A stretch of 64,000 nt of DNA from Entophlyctis helioformis. Lineage: Eukaryota; Chytridiomycota; Chytridiomycetes; Chytridiales; Chytriomycetaceae. A model generated the notes under the pieces. That model saw only the letters and a program-made list of their open reading frames with translations, searched no databases and was not told where the DNA came from. The stretch's first letter is position 1, and each line of letters begins with the position of its first letter. Positions 61,394 to 64,000 of this stretch are shown piece by piece. The stretch lies in NCBI GenBank assembly GCA_025526915.1, contig JAHLKH010000061.1, positions 1 through 64,000 of the forward strand, written 5' to 3'. Both the position numbers and the translations under genes were made by a program.

Positions 61394-61507
61394 ATGGTCT
61401 GCGAGTTTGGCATGAAGGCGACTCCGCAAGAGTTTTACATGCGCAACTGCAATCTCATCACGGCACTCGTCGATGCCCGCAAGTTTGGCACCTTCAAGGC
61501 ACTGTGA
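61394..61507 (+). CDS. Short ORF or last exon, unassigned
   Basis: A 37-codon frame reading MVCEFGMKATPQEFYMRNCN, then LITALVDARKFGTFKAL. The composition is protein-like, unlike the surrounding spacer, and it follows a good acceptor (CTCCTTGCAG). It is probably the 3' exon of a small gene whose 5' exon lies in 61151-61390 or was missed. The frame is open back to 61262 without similarity to anything I know. An AATAAA follows at 61529. Confidence 0.35.
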   Translation: MVCEFGMKATPQEFYMRNCNLITALVDARKFGTFKAL

Positions 61508-61721
61508 GTGTGTCTGCCTCGTACGCCAATAAAGTCGTCAGCGGCCCATGGATCTACAGATCCGGCTTGTGTTATTGGCGGTGTTCATCTCCCATCTGCT
61601 CGATGCGTTAAAGTGGCTGCCTTTATTCTCTTTGTGGCTGTCCATTCTGCGATATGGCTTGTGGCTGTCCATTCTGCGACATGGCTGCGTCTTCTACGGT
61701 TGGGGTGCATTCAAATGGTGC

Positions 61722-62981
61722 TTACGCCGACTCGGCCGGCGGGGTTGAAGAGGAGGACGCGACGGCTGCAGGGTCGGTGGAAGGCGGCACGGGAGGAGGA
61801 CCAGCATACCTAGTGCCATAACGGCTATCCAGATTCTCCTTGATGGCCTGCATCACGTTCCTGAGTGTGCGCTCCGTCGACGGCTTGCCCAAACTAATGT
61901 ACTTGTTGTACGCACCAGTGCGACGTGCTTGAAAATCAAACCAGGAGTTGTTGGGAACCTCGGCCGCGATGCGCTCGTCCAACGCAGCTTTGCGCTGGTT
62001 CTTGAAACCCCGGATCTCCCTTCTGCGTGCCTCGCGAACCGCCTCTTCGGCAGCCCACTTGGCCTCGTAGTCGGGGCCATGAACACGGAGCGCGAGCTCC
62101 TTGACGTCCAGCGTGCAAAACGTCGTGCACTCTACACCGTACTTGTTGTAGTAGTACTCGCGCGGCAGGCGGCTCAAGTCTGATAGCGTCAGACGGTAGC
62201 AGGCCTGCGCGTTTGTGGACGAAATGAGCACCTTGAAGCAGCAGCTCTCGCAGAATGGCCGGCGGAACCGCTTGTGCGACGGCCGCGGCTTTTTGCAATA
62301 GTTGCAGCGCACCGGTTCGTTGTCGATGCGATACTTGGTGCGGGTCTTGCCTTGCCAGATGGTCTTTTCGTCCTCGCCCATCCAGCCGTGGTAGGCGCGG
62401 CGATCTACCCGTGCGAGTCGCAGCCGGCTCAAGCCTGGAACGAAGCGTGCGATCATTTGCTTGAGCTCGTCTGGGAGTCTTTGGAACGGCGACAACGGCT
62501 CAGGTGGCTTCGCCTCGGGTTGCGAGTCAGGCTGCGTCTCGGTCTGGCCATCGATCACAGCAGCATTGGCGTCATGGTCCGCCTCGGGTGCCTTGCCCTT
62601 GTCCTGGCCCTTGTCCTTGCCCTTGCCCTTGGTCGTCTTGCGGGTTTTGGCGGCAGGGGTACCGGCAGGTTTGTCAGCAGAAGCTGTGGCGGCAGCGGCA
62701 GCGGCAGCAGCCTTGCGTTTCCGTGGCGTCTTGGCTGGGGTCTGTGTCTCCAATGCAGCGGCTGTCGATGCGGCCGCCGCCTCCAATGCCGCCGCTTCCA
62801 ATGCCGCCGCCTGGATGGCACTGACTCGTGCAGACCGACGGGTGCCAGGAGCGGGAGCAGCCGAGGTGGCAGTCTTTTTAGCCGCTCGGCCTCCCCTCGC
62901 CGCTTTCAGAGCTGGCAGTGTCTCGACAGCAGCAGCAGCTGCTGCTGCTTCTGCCACTTCGGCGTCTGTTTGGCGAGCCAT
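61722..62981 (-). CDS. F-box protein with XPA-like zinc-binding domain
   Basis: A single open exon of about 419 codons from MARQTDAEVAEAA (62981). The first third is Ala-rich and Lys-rich (AAAKTRKTTKGKGKDKGQDK), probably disordered and nuclear. An F-box-like helix pair follows: PFQRLPDELKQMIARFVPGL. Then CNYCKKPRPSHKRFRRPFCE and SCC form a four-cysteine site, followed by ACYRLTLSDLSRLP, YYYNKYG, LDVKELALRVHG and the charged helix EEAVREARRREIRGFKNQRK. The order of zinc site, short beta unit and basic helix resembles the XPA DNA-binding domain. It may be a substrate receptor of an SCF ubiquitin ligase; that is inference from the F-box. Confidence 0.65.
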   Translation of the reverse strand: MARQTDAEVAEAAAAAAAVETLPALKAARGGRAAKKTATSAAPAPGTRRSARVSAIQAAALEAAALEAAAASTAAALETQTPAKTPRKRKAAAAAAAATASADKPAGTPAAKTRKTTKGKGKDKGQDKGKAPEADHDANAAVIDGQTETQPDSQPEAKPPEPLSPFQRLPDELKQMIARFVPGLSRLRLARVDRRAYHGWMGEDEKTIWQGKTRTKYRIDNEPVRCNYCKKPRPSHKRFRRPFCESCCFKVLISSTNAQACYRLTLSDLSRLPREYYYNKYGVECTTFCTLDVKELALRVHGPDYEAKWAAEEAVREARRREIRGFKNQRKAALDERIAAEVPNNSWFDFQARRTGAYNKYISLGKPSTERTLRNVMQAIKENLDSRYGTRYAGPPPVPPSTDPAAVASSSSTPPAESA

Positions 62982-63037
62982 TTTCATATAAAGCAAATGT
63001 AGATGGAGATGTTTTTGGTGCTGTTCTAACACAAGAT

Positions 63038-63976
63038 CTACTTTCTCAGGACGATGCGGTACTTGAACCACTCGTAGAGGGCCAGGAGGGTCCAGGCGGC
63101 AAAGACGACCCAGCCGCATGAGATGGACGACATGAGGCCCGAGTAGTTCTTGACGACGCGGGTGTTGGGATCGGCGGCCGTGTTGAAGCCAGCGGCAAAA
63201 ATGGCGGCGCAGTTGGCGTTGACGCCGAGAGTGTTGGTGTAGGCCATGAAGCCGTCGCAGGTCTGCTTGATGCCGGCCTGGGCGATCGAGACGGCCACGA
63301 GCGAGTAGATGGCCGTGACGGTCGAGAGGACGGCCAGGATGACCTGGATCGCCGCAGACGGGGTCGCCGCCTTGCGTGCGTACAGGAAGCGCGGGATGGC
63401 AATCAGAAGGAGCAGGACGAATCCGGCAGAGGCCATGCTGTGCAGCCGGCGATCGGTTGTTAGATGCATGGATCGAGGGCGGGGTGGACGGGTGCAGGGC
63501 ACCTACTAGATGACGGTGTTGCACATGCCTGAGAACGGCAGGAACGTGCTCATGTTGTTGTCGCCAATCCGAACGTTCTCGACATAGAAGAGGCTGCGTT
63601 TGGGTGAGTCACACATCAGGGCACCAGCCAGCGCCGATAAGAGGCAGCGCAATACGGCCAGCACACAGCGACGGCAGCGAGCGAGGCGGCCTGCAGGACA
63701 CTCACCAGTAGCCCGGGCCGTAACGGCTCTCGATGGCAACGCCGACGGTGAACACAAGGTTGGCAATCTGCACAGCCCAGACAACGCCGTTGCAGCGGCA
63801 GGCAATCAAGCGGTCGGTCAGATGCCGCTCGCAGCACAGCACAGCACACACACGGCAGGCTGTGCACCCACCAGGATGAGGGCATACAGCAGCGCAATGA
63901 CGACGCTCTGCAGATTGATGCGGCCCTTCTTGCTGGTGCTGGCGCTCGAGGTCGTCGTCTTGTCGGCCTTGGACAT
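63038..63976 (-). CDS. Four-pass membrane protein (MARVEL-like topology), unassigned
   Basis: Four exons (63872-63976, 63706-63767, about 63485-63596, and 63038-63438) join in phase. The start MSKADKTTTSSASTSKKGRI is cytosolic, followed by helix 1 (VVIALLYALIL then IANLVFTVGVA). A loop has SLFYVENVRIGDNNMSTFLP, then helix 2 (ASAGFVLLLLIAIPRFLYA), helix 3 (IQVILAVLSTVTAIYSLVAV), a loop with two Cys and possible glycosylation sites, and helix 4 (SSISCGWVVFAAWTLLALYE). The tail is WFKYRIVLRK. Topology with both ends inside fits MARVEL or SUR7-like proteins, but no diagnostic motif was found. Confidence 0.65.
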
Positions 63977-64000
63977 GGCTTATGGCTAGGTCTCTTGGTG

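Overview
The window is nuclear DNA of a eukaryote, most likely an early-diverging flagellated (chytrid-like) fungus. The evidence is a fungal-type HOG1 kinase, dense gene packing with many short GT-AG introns, fungal-style membrane and organelle genes (SLP1/SUCO-type SUN protein, metaxin, COX18, RFT1, EMC10), and genes typical of organisms with motile cilia (MNS1, TTLL2-like glutamylase). An RNPC3 homologue implies a minor (U12) spliceosome. No tRNA or rRNA gene was recognised, and the species cannot be named from this sequence.

Layout. An inverted duplication frames the first three quarters of the window. The left arm (1 to about 5930, running off the left edge) and the right arm (about 43868 to 49769) are reverse complements of each other. 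Each carries the 5' part of an eIF4G gene, an RNPC3 gene head-to-head with it, a decayed Fanzor (eukaryotic TnpB-like RNA-guided nuclease) C-terminus, and a better preserved Fanzor at the inner edge. Only the right eIF4G continues to its 3' end in view (to 53700).

The single-copy interval between the arms (6.3-43.8 kb) is ordinary housekeeping sequence, mostly arranged as head-to-head and tail-to-tail pairs: HOG1, p24/TMED, COX18, TFB5, a NOPCHAP1-like protein, TTLL2, MNS1, SUN/SLP1, HSBP1, WW-MyTH4-RhoGAP, SWI3/SMARCC, an IQ/SPRY protein, uS17m, BAP31, EMC10, metaxin, RFT1 and UNC-45. Right of the duplication lie eIF4G, a PRAI fragment, a tandem-repeat membrane protein, an internally deleted Fanzor, a small coiled-coil gene, CCT6, an F-box/XPA-like protein and a four-pass membrane protein.

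Functional themes: ER and secretory membrane biogenesis (p24, BAP31, EMC10, RFT1, SUN/SLP1), mitochondrial import and assembly (COX18, metaxin, uS17m), chaperoning (CCT6, UNC-45, HSBP1), transcription and repair (TFB5, SWI3), cilium (MNS1, TTLL2), and osmostress signalling (HOG1).

The most unusual content is the family of Fanzor copies at three places, two of them at the inner ends of the inverted duplication. Many genes carry single-base frame breaks, and the two arms often break at different places. Consensus error is a serious alternative to true gene decay, so exon borders and frames should be read with that in mind.
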